From contig NZ_JANAVO010000026.1 in NCBI RefSeq assembly GCF_024213555.1, positions 1 through 42,277 of the forward strand: 42,277 nt of DNA. The letters are read 5' to 3'. Below, piece by piece: positions 7,822-15,827 of the stretch. The notes beneath the pieces are model-generated. The model did not search any database, was not told where the DNA came from, and worked only from the letters and a program-made list of their open reading frames with translations. Position numbers and translations under genes: made by a program. This stretch comes from Allokutzneria sp. A3M-2-11 16 (GTDB lineage Bacteria > Actinomycetota > Actinomycetes > Mycobacteriales > Pseudonocardiaceae). Each line of letters starts with the position of its first letter. Position 1 is the first letter of the stretch.

Positions 7822-7851
7822 TTGACACCCGCTTCCGGTGGTGCTTACTCT
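7822..7851 (+). promoter_or_regulatory. Candidate sigma-70 type promoter of the first biosynthetic operon
   Basis: TTGACA (7822-7827), 18 bp spacer, TACTCT (7846-7851), in a locally AT-rich intergenic stretch. This is an unusually good HrdB-type match for this DNA. It would start transcription near 7858, leaving a leader of roughly 85-90 nt before ATG 7945, and it argues against the longer reading frame that opens at 7822. Confidence 0.5.
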
Positions 7852-7944
7852 CCCCGGTGCTCGGCCACATTGTGTGACCACCTTCTTCTTGTGCTCATCT
7901 CGGAAAGTGTCCTTCCATTTTCACGGAGAGTGGGGCCGGTAAAC

Positions 7945-10638
7945 ATGCTTGTCGACGAACACGACCGGAAGAGCTCCCGCGCCGAGGTCGGCGGACACTG
8001 CCGCGCGCTCGCCGAGGCGCTGCGCGGGCAGGGTGTGTCGGAAAAGGACCGGGTCGTGCTGTCGGCGCGCAATTCCGGCGACCTGGTGCACGCGCTGCTC
8101 GCCCTGATCGACATGGGCGTCTCGATCGCCCTGGTCGACCGGAGGCTCCCGCAGGCCGCCTGCGCGGAACTGGTCGCGGAGTCCGGGGCCCGCTGGTTCC
8201 TCTCCGACCACGAGGAGCTCGACGACTGCTTCGACCGGGTCCGGGTCGGCTGGATCCGGCTCGGCGACCTCACCGCGACGGCCGCGACCGCGGCGCACGA
8301 GGACGCGGAGCTGGACTTCGGCCGCTGGGCGGCCCGCAAGGACGGGCTGATCGTCTGGAGCTCCGGCAGCACCGGGGCGCCCAAGGGGATCGTCCGGTCC
8401 GGGGCGTCGGTGCTGGACAACGTCGAGCGCAGCCAGGAACGCATGCGCTACACCGAGTCCAGCCGCCTGCTGCCGCTGCTGCCGTTCACCCACCAGTACG
8501 GGCTGTCCATGCTGCTGCTGTGGTGGCGGGCGCGGGCGGACCTGGTGATCGCGCCGAGCAGGCGCATCGACCTGGCCGTCGAGCTGATCGCCCGGCACGC
8601 GGTCACCGTGGTCGACGCGGTGCCCGCGCTCTACTACACGCTGCTGCGGATCGTCGACAGCCGCCCGTCGACCCTCGCGCGCCTGGACTCGGTGCGGATG
8701 TGGTGCGTCGGCGGCGAACCGCTGAGCGAGCAGCTGCGGCAGCAGTTCGCCGAGCGGGTCGGCAAACCGCTGCTGGACGGCTACGGCAGCAGCGAGGTCG
8801 GCAACATCGCCCTGGCCTCGCCGGAGAACCCGGTCCACTGTGGACAGCCGCTGGCCGGGGTCGGGATCGAGGTCCTCGGCGAGGACGGCAGCCCGGTCCC
8901 GCCGGGCGTGATCGGCGAGATCGTGGTCAGGACGCCGGACATGATGGCGGGCGTGCTCGAACCGGGCGGGCGGGTCCGGCCGCTCGGGCGGACCGTGCAC
9001 CACACCCAGGACGTCGGCACCCTCGACGAGCACGGCAACCTGCGGGTGCTCGGCCGCAAGTGGGCGGTGCACCGCTTCGGCCACACCCTCTACCCGGACG
9101 CCATCGCCGAGAAGGCGGGCGCCTGCGGCGTCCCGGTCCAGGTGTTCCCGGTGGCCGACGGCGTGCGCAGCACCCAGCTGGTCTTCGTCGTCGCCGACCC
9201 CGGCGGCCGTCCCTCGGCGCACTGGCGGCGGGTCATCAACAAGTACGTCGCGGAGTACGAGCAGCCCAACCGGGTGGTCGTGCTCGACGGGTTCCCGCTC
9301 ACCAGCAACGGAAAAGTCGACCGGCGCGCGCTGCAGGACGTGGCCGCCGCGGCGGTCGCGCTGGAGGGCGTGAAGGGTGTGCTGCCGGTCAGCGGCGGGC
9401 ACGCCCAGTCCGCCGTCGACACCTCGGCCATCCCGTTCCCCGAGCGCCTCGAACAGCTCTCGCTCGTGGTGAACCTGTTGCGGGAACGGCGTTCCGAGGT
9501 CATGGAGCTGCTCACGGAGGTGAGCAACTACAAGACCGCCTACTCCGAGATCGACGCGTCGATCGCCGCACTGGAGGGGGCCGCCGCCGAGGTCTCCCAG
9601 CACGCGCCGCCCCAGGTGGAGCAGATCAGCGTGCTCATGCCGTCGAACATCCCGCTCTACGGCTACGTGCTCTACCTGGTCGTGCCCAGCCTCTACTGCA
9701 GGCGCCTGGTCTTCCGGCCGTCGCGGCGGATCGCTGACCTGACCCGCAAGCTGCACGAGCTGCTCGGCGGCGTGCACGACCTGCCGATCGTGCTCAACGA
9801 CCTGGACCAGCGCGAGTTCCTGGACGGCGACGGCGCCAAGTCCGACGTGCTGGTGTTCACCGGCGCCTACGAGAACGCCGAGAAGATCCGCACCGGGCTG
9901 CGCTCCGACCAGCTGTTCCTCTACTTCGGACAGGGCGTCAACCCGTTCGTCGTCGGGCCCGGCGTCGACATCCCGAAGGCGGTCGACGGCCTGCTGCGGG
10001 TGCGGATGCTCAACTCCGGCCAGGACTGCTTCGGCCCGGACGTGGTGTTCGTGCACGCCTCGGTCAGCGCGCAGTTCTGCAACCTGCTGTGCCGCCGCGT
10101 GGACGCGTTGCGCTTCGGCCAGTTCGACGACCCGACCGCCGACTACGGCCGCATGTTCTACCTGGACGCGCTCGACGCCTCCCTGGAGTACCTGCGCCGC
10201 AACCGCGAGTACCTCGCGGCGGGCGGGGAGGTGAACCTCGTCGACGACTGCCTGCGGCCCACCGTGCTGATCCACCCGGCCGACACCAGGATCGTGCCGC
10301 CCGAGCTGTTCGCGCCGATCTTCAACGTGGTGCCGTTCACCACGCAGGAATGGCTGCACTCGATGATCGAGCACCCGTACTACGCCGAGCGCGCCCTCGC
10401 GGCGACGGTCTTCGGCGCACTGCCCGAGACGGTGGAACTGTTGCGGCGCAGGCACGCGGTGAGCGTCGACGAGACCCTGATCGAGATCGAGAACGGCAAC
10501 GCGCCCTTCGGCGGGCTGGGGATGCGGGCGAACTACGCCGCGCTCGGCAAGCGGCGCTACGCGGAGCCGCTGCTGCTCAGCAAGGCGGTCGCGGACCACC
10601 TGTCGGCGCCGGTGACCACCACCGGGCGGACGGCGTGA
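7945..10638 (+). CDS. Acyl-adenylating enzyme fused to an aldehyde-dehydrogenase-fold reductase
   Basis: 897 aa from ATG 7945 (GGAGAG upstream). Residues 1 to about 470 are an ANL-family adenylation enzyme: SSGSTGAPKGI near 138, GYGSSEVGN, a D of the TGD motif (HTQDVG) and the C-terminal Lys in PLTSNGKVDRR. A predicted coiled coil of about 60 residues links it to a C-terminal aldehyde-dehydrogenase fold: PSNIPLYGYV (the PWNFP loop), VLVFTGAYENAEKI, catalytic Cys695 in NSGQDCFG, and PELFAPIFNVVPF. The usual general-base Glu of the LELGG motif is Tyr660 here, as expected for an enzyme that reduces an acyl group instead of oxidising an aldehyde. Likely reaction: acid to acyl-AMP to thioester or acyl-enzyme to aldehyde. 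The thioester carrier is unknown; no ACP is present in the protein. Confidence 0.8.
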   Translation: MLVDEHDRKSSRAEVGGHCRALAEALRGQGVSEKDRVVLSARNSGDLVHALLALIDMGVSIALVDRRLPQAACAELVAESGARWFLSDHEELDDCFDRVRVGWIRLGDLTATAATAAHEDAELDFGRWAARKDGLIVWSSGSTGAPKGIVRSGASVLDNVERSQERMRYTESSRLLPLLPFTHQYGLSMLLLWWRARADLVIAPSRRIDLAVELIARHAVTVVDAVPALYYTLLRIVDSRPSTLARLDSVRMWCVGGEPLSEQLRQQFAERVGKPLLDGYGSSEVGNIALASPENPVHCGQPLAGVGIEVLGEDGSPVPPGVIGEIVVRTPDMMAGVLEPGGRVRPLGRTVHHTQDVGTLDEHGNLRVLGRKWAVHRFGHTLYPDAIAEKAGACGVPVQVFPVADGVRSTQLVFVVADPGGRPSAHWRRVINKYVAEYEQPNRVVVLDGFPLTSNGKVDRRALQDVAAAAVALEGVKGVLPVSGGHAQSAVDTSAIPFPERLEQLSLVVNLLRERRSEVMELLTEVSNYKTAYSEIDASIAALEGAAAEVSQHAPPQVEQISVLMPSNIPLYGYVLYLVVPSLYCRRLVFRPSRRIADLTRKLHELLGGVHDLPIVLNDLDQREFLDGDGAKSDVLVFTGAYENAEKIRTGLRSDQLFLYFGQGVNPFVVGPGVDIPKAVDGLLRVRMLNSGQDCFGPDVVFVHASVSAQFCNLLCRRVDALRFGQFDDPTADYGRMFYLDALDASLEYLRRNREYLAAGGEVNLVDDCLRPTVLIHPADTRIVPPELFAPIFNVVPFTTQEWLHSMIEHPYYAERALAATVFGALPETVELLRRRHAVSVDETLIEIENGNAPFGGLGMRANYAALGKRRYAEPLLLSKAVADHLSAPVTTTGRTA
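8833..8845. repeat. 13-bp palindrome GTCCACTGTGGAC
   Basis: Exact copy inside the adenylation domain, read as codons for VHCG. One of five exact copies in the window (also 1862, 5679, 21412, 30525). Confidence 0.8.
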
Positions 10639-12335
10639 CGGCTTCGATGACGGGTTCGGTGAAGGGCTCCTGGCGGGCCGCGGTCGCGGTGCTCGGCGAG
10701 GCCGGGGTGAGCGAGATCTTCGGGCTCCCCGGGGACGACCTCGCCGCCCTGGAGGCGATCGCGGAGTCGGAGATCCGGTTCCTGCTGTGCCGCGACCAGC
10801 GCAACGCCGTGTTCATGGCGACCGGCTACGCGATGCAGTCCGGCGGGCTCGGGGTCGCGTTGGTGGGCAAGGGGCCCGCGGTCACCAACACGATCACCGG
10901 CCTGCTGGAGGCCGCGTGCTCGGCCGCCCCGGTGCTGCTGCTCTCCGGTGGCACGCCCGTCGAACACCGGGGCAGCGGCGCGTTCCAGGAGCTCGACCAG
11001 CTCTCGATCGTCCGGCCGATGGTGAAGTGGGCGGCCAGGGTCGACCACCCCGCGCGGCTGGTCCCGATGCTGCGGCGGGCGATCCTGGTCGCCCGCACGG
11101 GTGCGCCGGTCTACCTCGAACTGCCGGATCACCTGCTGGCCGAGGACATCCCGGTGCGGCCGGAGGAGATCTCGGGGGTCGAACACCCCGACTCCGTCAC
11201 CGTCGCCGAGGATTCCCCCGCGCTGCGAGCGCTTCGCGCGGCCACCAAGCCGATCGTCCTTGTGGGCGGGGGAATGCGGCACCGCAACCGGGGTGCGCTC
11301 GTGGAGCGGTTCGCGCAGACCTTCGGTGCCGCGGTGCTGTGCACGGCCAGCGGACGCGGCGCGGTGGACGAGTCCTTCCCGCTGTTCTGCGGGCTGTCCG
11401 GGCTGTACCTGCCGACGGAAGCCACGTCGCTGCTCGCCGACGCCGACTGCGTGATCACGCTCGGCAGCAGGCTTGAGGAGACCGCGGTTTTCCAGTGGCC
11501 GCACCGCATCGGTGCCGAGGTTCCGGTCATCCAGGTCAACACCGACGCCGCCGAGTTCGCGACCGGCTACGGGGGTCCGAAGGTGCTCGCGGACGGCCGC
11601 GAGGTGCTGCGCGCCTTCCTCGCCCACGGGCCCGTCGAGCCGCGCGCCTCGGACTGGCTGGGGCGGGTTCTTCAAGTGCACCAAGACATCCTCGGCGCGC
11701 ACCAGGCGTTGCTGCGGACACAGCGCGCGCTGCCGGAGCTGCACATCGCGGAGGTGCTCGACGCACTCGACGCGGTGCTGCCCGCTGAGCGAATCCTGGT
11801 GCAGGAGAACGGTTTGCAGGACATGTGGTCCTACCGGTTCCCGATGTACCGCTGCTCGGGGGGAGCCGGTTCGATCGTCCCCTCGGAGCAGACCAGTCTG
11901 GGCTTCGGCGCCGCGGCGGCGCTCGGGGTGCGCAGGGCGGCGATGGACCGTCCGGTGGTCGCGTTCGTCGGAGACGGTGCCTTCGACATGGTCGACTCCG
12001 ACCTGACGACCGCGATCGCCCACGGGGGTGGGCTGTTGTACGTGGTGCTGCGCAACGGCGGCTACGGCTGGCTCCAGGCACAGCTGGACCAGAAGACGCC
12101 CGCGCTGCCCGGGTTCACCTTCGCCGAACCGGCGTCGGCCGGGAGCGCCGCGCCGGATCTGCCGGGGCTGCACCAGATCACCGTGACGGACAAGACGGAG
12201 TTGATCGCCGATGTGACCGAGGCGTGGAAGCAGTGCGAGGCGGGCCGCGTCGTCGTGCTCAACGTCCCGGTGCGCAGGGAGGACGCGCTGTTCGGCGCGG
12301 GTGGTGACTTCCCCGATCAGCCAGGACCGGCCTGA
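10635..12335 (+). CDS. ThDP-dependent enzyme, acetolactate-synthase-like
   Basis: 566 aa; GTG 10635 overlaps the previous stop (GTGA), and ATG 10647 in the same frame is an alternative. Three ThDP-enzyme domains are visible: an N-terminal PYR domain (EIFGLPGDDLAALEA), a central domain (KPIVLVGGGMRHRNRG) and a C-terminal PP domain with the ThDP-binding GDG at 446-448 followed by RNGG about 27 residues on. In acetolactate synthases a conserved Glu (HEQ) activates the cofactor; here the equivalent is Asp54 in CRDQRNA, so the chemistry may differ. Encoded right after an aldehyde-forming enzyme, it could join a two-carbon unit from a keto acid to that aldehyde, in the manner of PigD. This role is inference. 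Confidence 0.8.
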   Translation: MTASMTGSVKGSWRAAVAVLGEAGVSEIFGLPGDDLAALEAIAESEIRFLLCRDQRNAVFMATGYAMQSGGLGVALVGKGPAVTNTITGLLEAACSAAPVLLLSGGTPVEHRGSGAFQELDQLSIVRPMVKWAARVDHPARLVPMLRRAILVARTGAPVYLELPDHLLAEDIPVRPEEISGVEHPDSVTVAEDSPALRALRAATKPIVLVGGGMRHRNRGALVERFAQTFGAAVLCTASGRGAVDESFPLFCGLSGLYLPTEATSLLADADCVITLGSRLEETAVFQWPHRIGAEVPVIQVNTDAAEFATGYGGPKVLADGREVLRAFLAHGPVEPRASDWLGRVLQVHQDILGAHQALLRTQRALPELHIAEVLDALDAVLPAERILVQENGLQDMWSYRFPMYRCSGGAGSIVPSEQTSLGFGAAAALGVRRAAMDRPVVAFVGDGAFDMVDSDLTTAIAHGGGLLYVVLRNGGYGWLQAQLDQKTPALPGFTFAEPASAGSAAPDLPGLHQITVTDKTELIADVTEAWKQCEAGRVVVLNVPVRREDALFGAGGDFPDQPGPA

Positions 12336-12360
12336 GACCGGTCCGGAAGAGGAGCCGACG

Positions 12361-13608
12361 ATGTCAACACAGGACACGCGGGCCGTGATCACCGGGTGGG
12401 GCGCGGTGACGCCGGTCGGGCTCACCGTGGACGAGACCTGGCAGGCGCTGCTCGCCGGGACCAGCGGGATCGGCCGGATCGACCGCATCGACACCACCGG
12501 CCTGCCCACCGACCTCGCTGGGGAGGTCAAGGGCTTCGAACCGAAGAAGTACCTGGAGCACAAGCAGATCCGCCGGATGGACCCGTTCGCGCAGTACGGT
12601 TTCGCCGCCGCCACCGAGGCGTTGCGGATGGCGAAGCTGGACATCGACGACGCGAACTCCGAACGCGTCGGGGTGCTGCTCGGCAGCGGTTACGGGCCGA
12701 TGGCGTCGATGTCCGCGCACACCCTGATGCTGCACGAGCAGGGCGCGCGCAAGGTGAGCCCGCTCGTCCCGGTCATGTGCGCGATCGACAGCGCCCCGGG
12801 CGAGATCAGCCTCGCCTACGGGGTTCGCGGCCCGACGAGGGCGATGAGCAGCGCGTGCGCGTCGGGAACGGACGCGCTCGGCGAGGCGCTGCGGTGGATC
12901 CGCGCGGGCGTGGTCGACGTGGTGATCACCGGTGGCGCCGAGCACATCCTCACCAGGATGGACATGGCGGCCAGCGGGAACGCGAAGGCGTTGTCCAGCA
13001 GGATGGACGCGCCCACCGAGGCGTGCAGGCCGTTCGACGAGGACCGCGACGGCTTCGTGATGAGCGCGGGCGCCGGGGTGATGGTGCTGGAGTCCGAGCG
13101 GCACGCGCTGGCCAGGGGAGCGGTGGTGCTGGCCGAGGTGGCCGGTTACGCGTCCACTTCGGACGCCTACCACTGGACCGCTCCGCACCCGGAGGGCCGG
13201 GGCACCCGCGCGGCGATGCGGGGCGCGCTGGCCGACGCGCGGGTGGAACCGTCCGATGTGGACTACATCAACGCGCACGGCACCAGCACCGTGTTCAACG
13301 ACCGCGCCGAGCTCGACTCGATCTGGGCCGTCTTCGGCGATCGGACCGCGGAGATCCCGATCAGCTCGACCAAGTCGATGACCGGCCACATGATCGGCGC
13401 GGCCGGTGCCGTTGAGGCGATGGTCGGCGGCCTGGTGATCAACCACGGTGTCGTCCCGCCCACCATCAACTGCCACCGGCCGATCGACCCCAGGGTGAAC
13501 TTCGTCGCGCACCAGGCCCAGGAGCACGCCGTGGACGTGGTGATGAGCAACTCCTTCGGCTTCGGCGGCCACAACGCGGTGGTCGTGCTGCGGCGCTGGC
13601 AGTCGTGA
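12361..13608 (+). CDS. FabF-type beta-ketoacyl-ACP synthase
   Basis: 415 aa, ATG start with GAGGAG upstream, 25 bp after the ThDP gene. A discrete type II ketosynthase of the FabF (KAS II) class with a full Cys-His-His triad: Cys166 in SSACASGTD, His306 in NAHGTST and His343 in KSMTGHMIGAAG. It should condense malonyl-ACP with an acyl-ACP in the cytosol. No partner chain-length factor is encoded next to it. Grouped with a HadA/HadB-like pair, it can extend and dehydrate an acyl chain using host ketoreductase, perhaps preparing the unsaturated or chain-length-specific starter used by the ligases of this cluster. Confidence 0.85.
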   Translation: MSTQDTRAVITGWGAVTPVGLTVDETWQALLAGTSGIGRIDRIDTTGLPTDLAGEVKGFEPKKYLEHKQIRRMDPFAQYGFAAATEALRMAKLDIDDANSERVGVLLGSGYGPMASMSAHTLMLHEQGARKVSPLVPVMCAIDSAPGEISLAYGVRGPTRAMSSACASGTDALGEALRWIRAGVVDVVITGGAEHILTRMDMAASGNAKALSSRMDAPTEACRPFDEDRDGFVMSAGAGVMVLESERHALARGAVVLAEVAGYASTSDAYHWTAPHPEGRGTRAAMRGALADARVEPSDVDYINAHGTSTVFNDRAELDSIWAVFGDRTAEIPISSTKSMTGHMIGAAGAVEAMVGGLVINHGVVPPTINCHRPIDPRVNFVAHQAQEHAVDVVMSNSFGFGGHNAVVVLRRWQS

Positions 13609-14030
13609 AAGGCTTGCGGCTGGCCCCGTTCACCACCCGGGTGGGGCGGGACCGGGTGCGGCGCTTCGCGTTGGCCGTCGGGGAGCAGCGGCCCAGCCAC
13701 GTCGACGTCGCCGCCGCCCGCGCCGCCGGTTACCCCGACCTGCCGCTGCCGCCGACGATGCTGTTCGGCATCGAGGTGGAGCACCGGGGTGATGAGGTGC
13801 TGGAGGCGATGGGGTACGACCCCAATCGGGCGCTGCACACCGAGCAGCGGTTCACCTACCACGCCGACGTGTTCGCGGAGGAGGAGCTCGTCTTCTCCTC
13901 CGTGATCACCGACGTGTACAACCGGAAGGCGGTCTCGATGGACTTCGTCGTGCAGGACACCTCGGTCGCCCGGGACGGCGTTGTCGTGGTGGAATTCCGC
14001 CACGTGCTGGCGATCGGGGACGCTTCTTGA
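13605..14030 (+). CDS. MaoC-like hot-dog dehydratase subunit, HadA-like
   Basis: 141 aa, GTG start overlapping the ketosynthase stop (GTGA). The sequence matches the N-terminal MaoC/FAS1-type dehydratase fold (FALAVGEQRPSHVD, AARAAGYPDLPLPPT). In the mycobacterial HadAB dehydratase the first subunit of this type stabilises and shapes the chain pocket while the second supplies the catalytic residues; this protein lacks the D-x4-H motif, in agreement with that. It is coupled to the next gene by a TTGA overlap, so a heterodimer is expected. Confidence 0.75.
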   Translation: MKGLRLAPFTTRVGRDRVRRFALAVGEQRPSHVDVAAARAAGYPDLPLPPTMLFGIEVEHRGDEVLEAMGYDPNRALHTEQRFTYHADVFAEEELVFSSVITDVYNRKAVSMDFVVQDTSVARDGVVVVEFRHVLAIGDAS

Positions 14031-14422
14031 CCACCACGGACACCATCCCCTCGCTGACCGTCGCGCCCATCTCCCGGGAGACCCTGGCGTTGTACGCGGC
14101 GGCTTCCGGGGACGACAACCCCATCCACCTCGACCCGCACGTCGCCGTGGCGGCCGGGCTGGACGACGTCATCGCGCACGGGATGCTGTCGATGGCTTAT
14201 CTGGCAAGGGTCGTCACCACGTGGATGCCCCAGCACCGCCTGCGGTCCCTGCGCGCCCGCTTCGTCGCCCCCACGCCGATCGGTGCTCAACCCACGTGCA
14301 CCGGCCGGATCGCCGATGTGTCCGATGTGGACGGAGAGCGGCGGGCTCGTGTGGTGCTGACCGTGCGCTTGTCCGATGGGACCACCACTGTTCGCGGCGA
14401 GGCCGTCATCGCCCTGGAGTGA
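14027..14422 (+). CDS. MaoC-like (R)-hydroxyacyl dehydratase subunit, HadB-like
   Basis: 131 aa, TTG start overlapping the HadA-like stop (TTGA). The hydratase-2 motif is present: G28-D29-D30-N31-P32-I33-H34 and AHGML around residues 50-53, giving the Asp/His catalytic pair. With its partner it should dehydrate (3R)-hydroxyacyl-ACP (or -CoA) to the trans-2-enoyl form. Last gene of the first biosynthetic operon; the stop is followed after one base by the stop of the convergent HNH gene. Confidence 0.8.
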   Translation: MTTTDTIPSLTVAPISRETLALYAAASGDDNPIHLDPHVAVAAGLDDVIAHGMLSMAYLARVVTTWMPQHRLRSLRARFVAPTPIGAQPTCTGRIADVSDVDGERRARVVLTVRLSDGTTTVRGEAVIALE

Positions 14423-14423
14423 C

Positions 14424-15548
14424 TTAGAAGGGTGCGGGTTCGGCGATGGGTTGGATCTCGGTTTCGTAGGTCTTGCCCCTGGGTGTGGTCCACCTGTGTC
14501 GTCCGTCGTCCAGGTTTTCGCACTTCCAGTTGGATTCGTGCTTCATCCTGTGGTGGTGGCGGCACTTCGGGCGGAGGTTGTCGACCGTGGTGTTGGTCCC
14601 ATCGAAGGGACAACAGTGGTCGATGTCGCAACGGTGTGACGGCTGGTTGCAGCCGACTGCGGTGCAGGTGGGGTAGCGGGCCTGGAGGAGTTCACGCATC
14701 TGTGCGGTGGGCCTGTAGGTGGTCTTGCCGATCTGTTCGGCGATGCCGGTCATCGGGTCGGTCTTGATCCATTTCCAGACACCGTTGGCGGCAGCCGTGC
14801 GTGCGACTTCGGCGGGGATGGGTCCGTATCCGGCGAGTTCAGCGGGGTCGTCGGTGAGGCCGAGTGCGGTGGTGAGGGGCATGGTGATGTGCACACGCAC
14901 CTCACCTTGCGGTGTAGCGGTTTCGTTGCCCAGTACGAGGTCTGTGGCGACGTCGGCGCGTTTCTGGTCCAGGGTGCGATCGTCTTTGGGCAACGCCCGC
15001 GCGATCCGGTCGATACGGTCGAAGGCCAACGCCGCGTCAACAGCGGACATGACCAGGCGCAAACTCGCCATGCCGTCGTCGAGGACGAATTTCTCCACCA
15101 ACCGCTGCTTGCGCTTCTCCTGGTGGCGGCGGAGGGCGGCTTCGGCGTCGAGTTTGTGGATGTAGCGCTTGGCATACCGTTGGGTGGCGGGGTGGTTGTT
15201 GACGGCGGCGTGCGCGATCAGGGCGGGTTCGGCAGTGGTCACGTCGACTGCCGAGAGGACGCTGAGTTGGTCGACGATCATCAATGCTTTGCCTTCGTCG
15301 AGGCGACCATCGGCCAACGCTTCCAACACACCGGGCCGCGCGACCAGGTCGAGGGCTCGGCCGAGGAGTCGGTTGCCTTTCACCTGCGTGATGTGCAGCA
15401 GGGGCATCAGAATGTCGGCCGCGTACTGCTGATCATGCGGACTGAGCTGTTGGAAGAAGGCGGCCACGAGTTCGTCGAACTTCGCGATCGCAGCACCGAT
15501 TCCGATGTAGGAGTCGAGGATTTGGTCTTCGATATCGACAGGGGGCAT
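14424..15548 (-). CDS. Complete DUF222/HNH endonuclease, 13E12 repeat family
   Basis: 374 aa, ATG start. Residues to about 290 are DUF222 (helical, ending in YRPTAQMRELLQARYPTC); the C-terminal 80 residues are the HNH domain (CTAVGC, CDIDHCCPFDG, RPKCRHHHRMKH). It is the only full-length copy of three in the window. Its DNA is visibly richer in A and T than the genes around it, and it splits the two biosynthetic operons, lying tail to tail 1 bp from the HadB-like stop. Both points fit a later arrival, although no terminal repeats or target duplication are visible. Nuclease function follows from the family only. Confidence 0.9.
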   Translation of the reverse strand: MPPVDIEDQILDSYIGIGAAIAKFDELVAAFFQQLSPHDQQYAADILMPLLHITQVKGNRLLGRALDLVARPGVLEALADGRLDEGKALMIVDQLSVLSAVDVTTAEPALIAHAAVNNHPATQRYAKRYIHKLDAEAALRRHQEKRKQRLVEKFVLDDGMASLRLVMSAVDAALAFDRIDRIARALPKDDRTLDQKRADVATDLVLGNETATPQGEVRVHITMPLTTALGLTDDPAELAGYGPIPAEVARTAAANGVWKWIKTDPMTGIAEQIGKTTYRPTAQMRELLQARYPTCTAVGCNQPSHRCDIDHCCPFDGTNTTVDNLRPKCRHHHRMKHESNWKCENLDDGRHRWTTPRGKTYETEIQPIAEPAPF

Positions 15549-15827
15549 ACTCCCATTTTAGCTGGTCAGGATGGGTGATCATGGCTCTAAGGAGTGAACT
15601 TCCCAAGCCCCCCAACGATTCCAGCGAAAGCCAGGCGCCGAGCAAAGCCAATTCCCAGCTACCGCAAGGTAAAGCTGGAACGGTCGGCTTTACCTGGGGT
15701 GCGCGTGCCATACGCTCATCGCGAGGGCCGGGGTTTCATCCCGTGCCCCTGAGAGGCCCAAGGGCACGCGCAAGGGGTCCCCAGGTCAAGCCGACCCCAC
15801 GCTGGAAGCCCAGCAGCCCAGAAACCC
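15549..15827. other. Intergenic region between HNH and MFS genes
   Basis: 279 bp with no gene that I can support. It is less GC-rich than its surroundings next to the HNH start and contains one clear hairpin (15667-15695). Otherwise nothing recognised. Confidence 0.5.
15667..15695. terminator. Perfect 9-bp stem hairpin downstream of the MFS gene
   Basis: AGGTAAAGC (15667-15675) pairs exactly with GCTTTACCT (15687-15695) around an 11-nt loop. It lies about 130 bp beyond the MFS stop in that gene's direction. There is no T-run, so a terminator role is only likely, and a regulatory dyad for the HNH gene is the alternative. Confidence 0.45.

Noticed and set aside
7822-7944. Longer N-terminus for the ligase-reductase
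   Set aside because: The added residues match nothing and the start would overlap a strong promoter.
14424-15548. HNH gene as part of a CRISPR or restriction system
   Set aside because: It has the DUF222 architecture of 13E12 repeats; no repeat-spacer array, cas gene or methylase is present.
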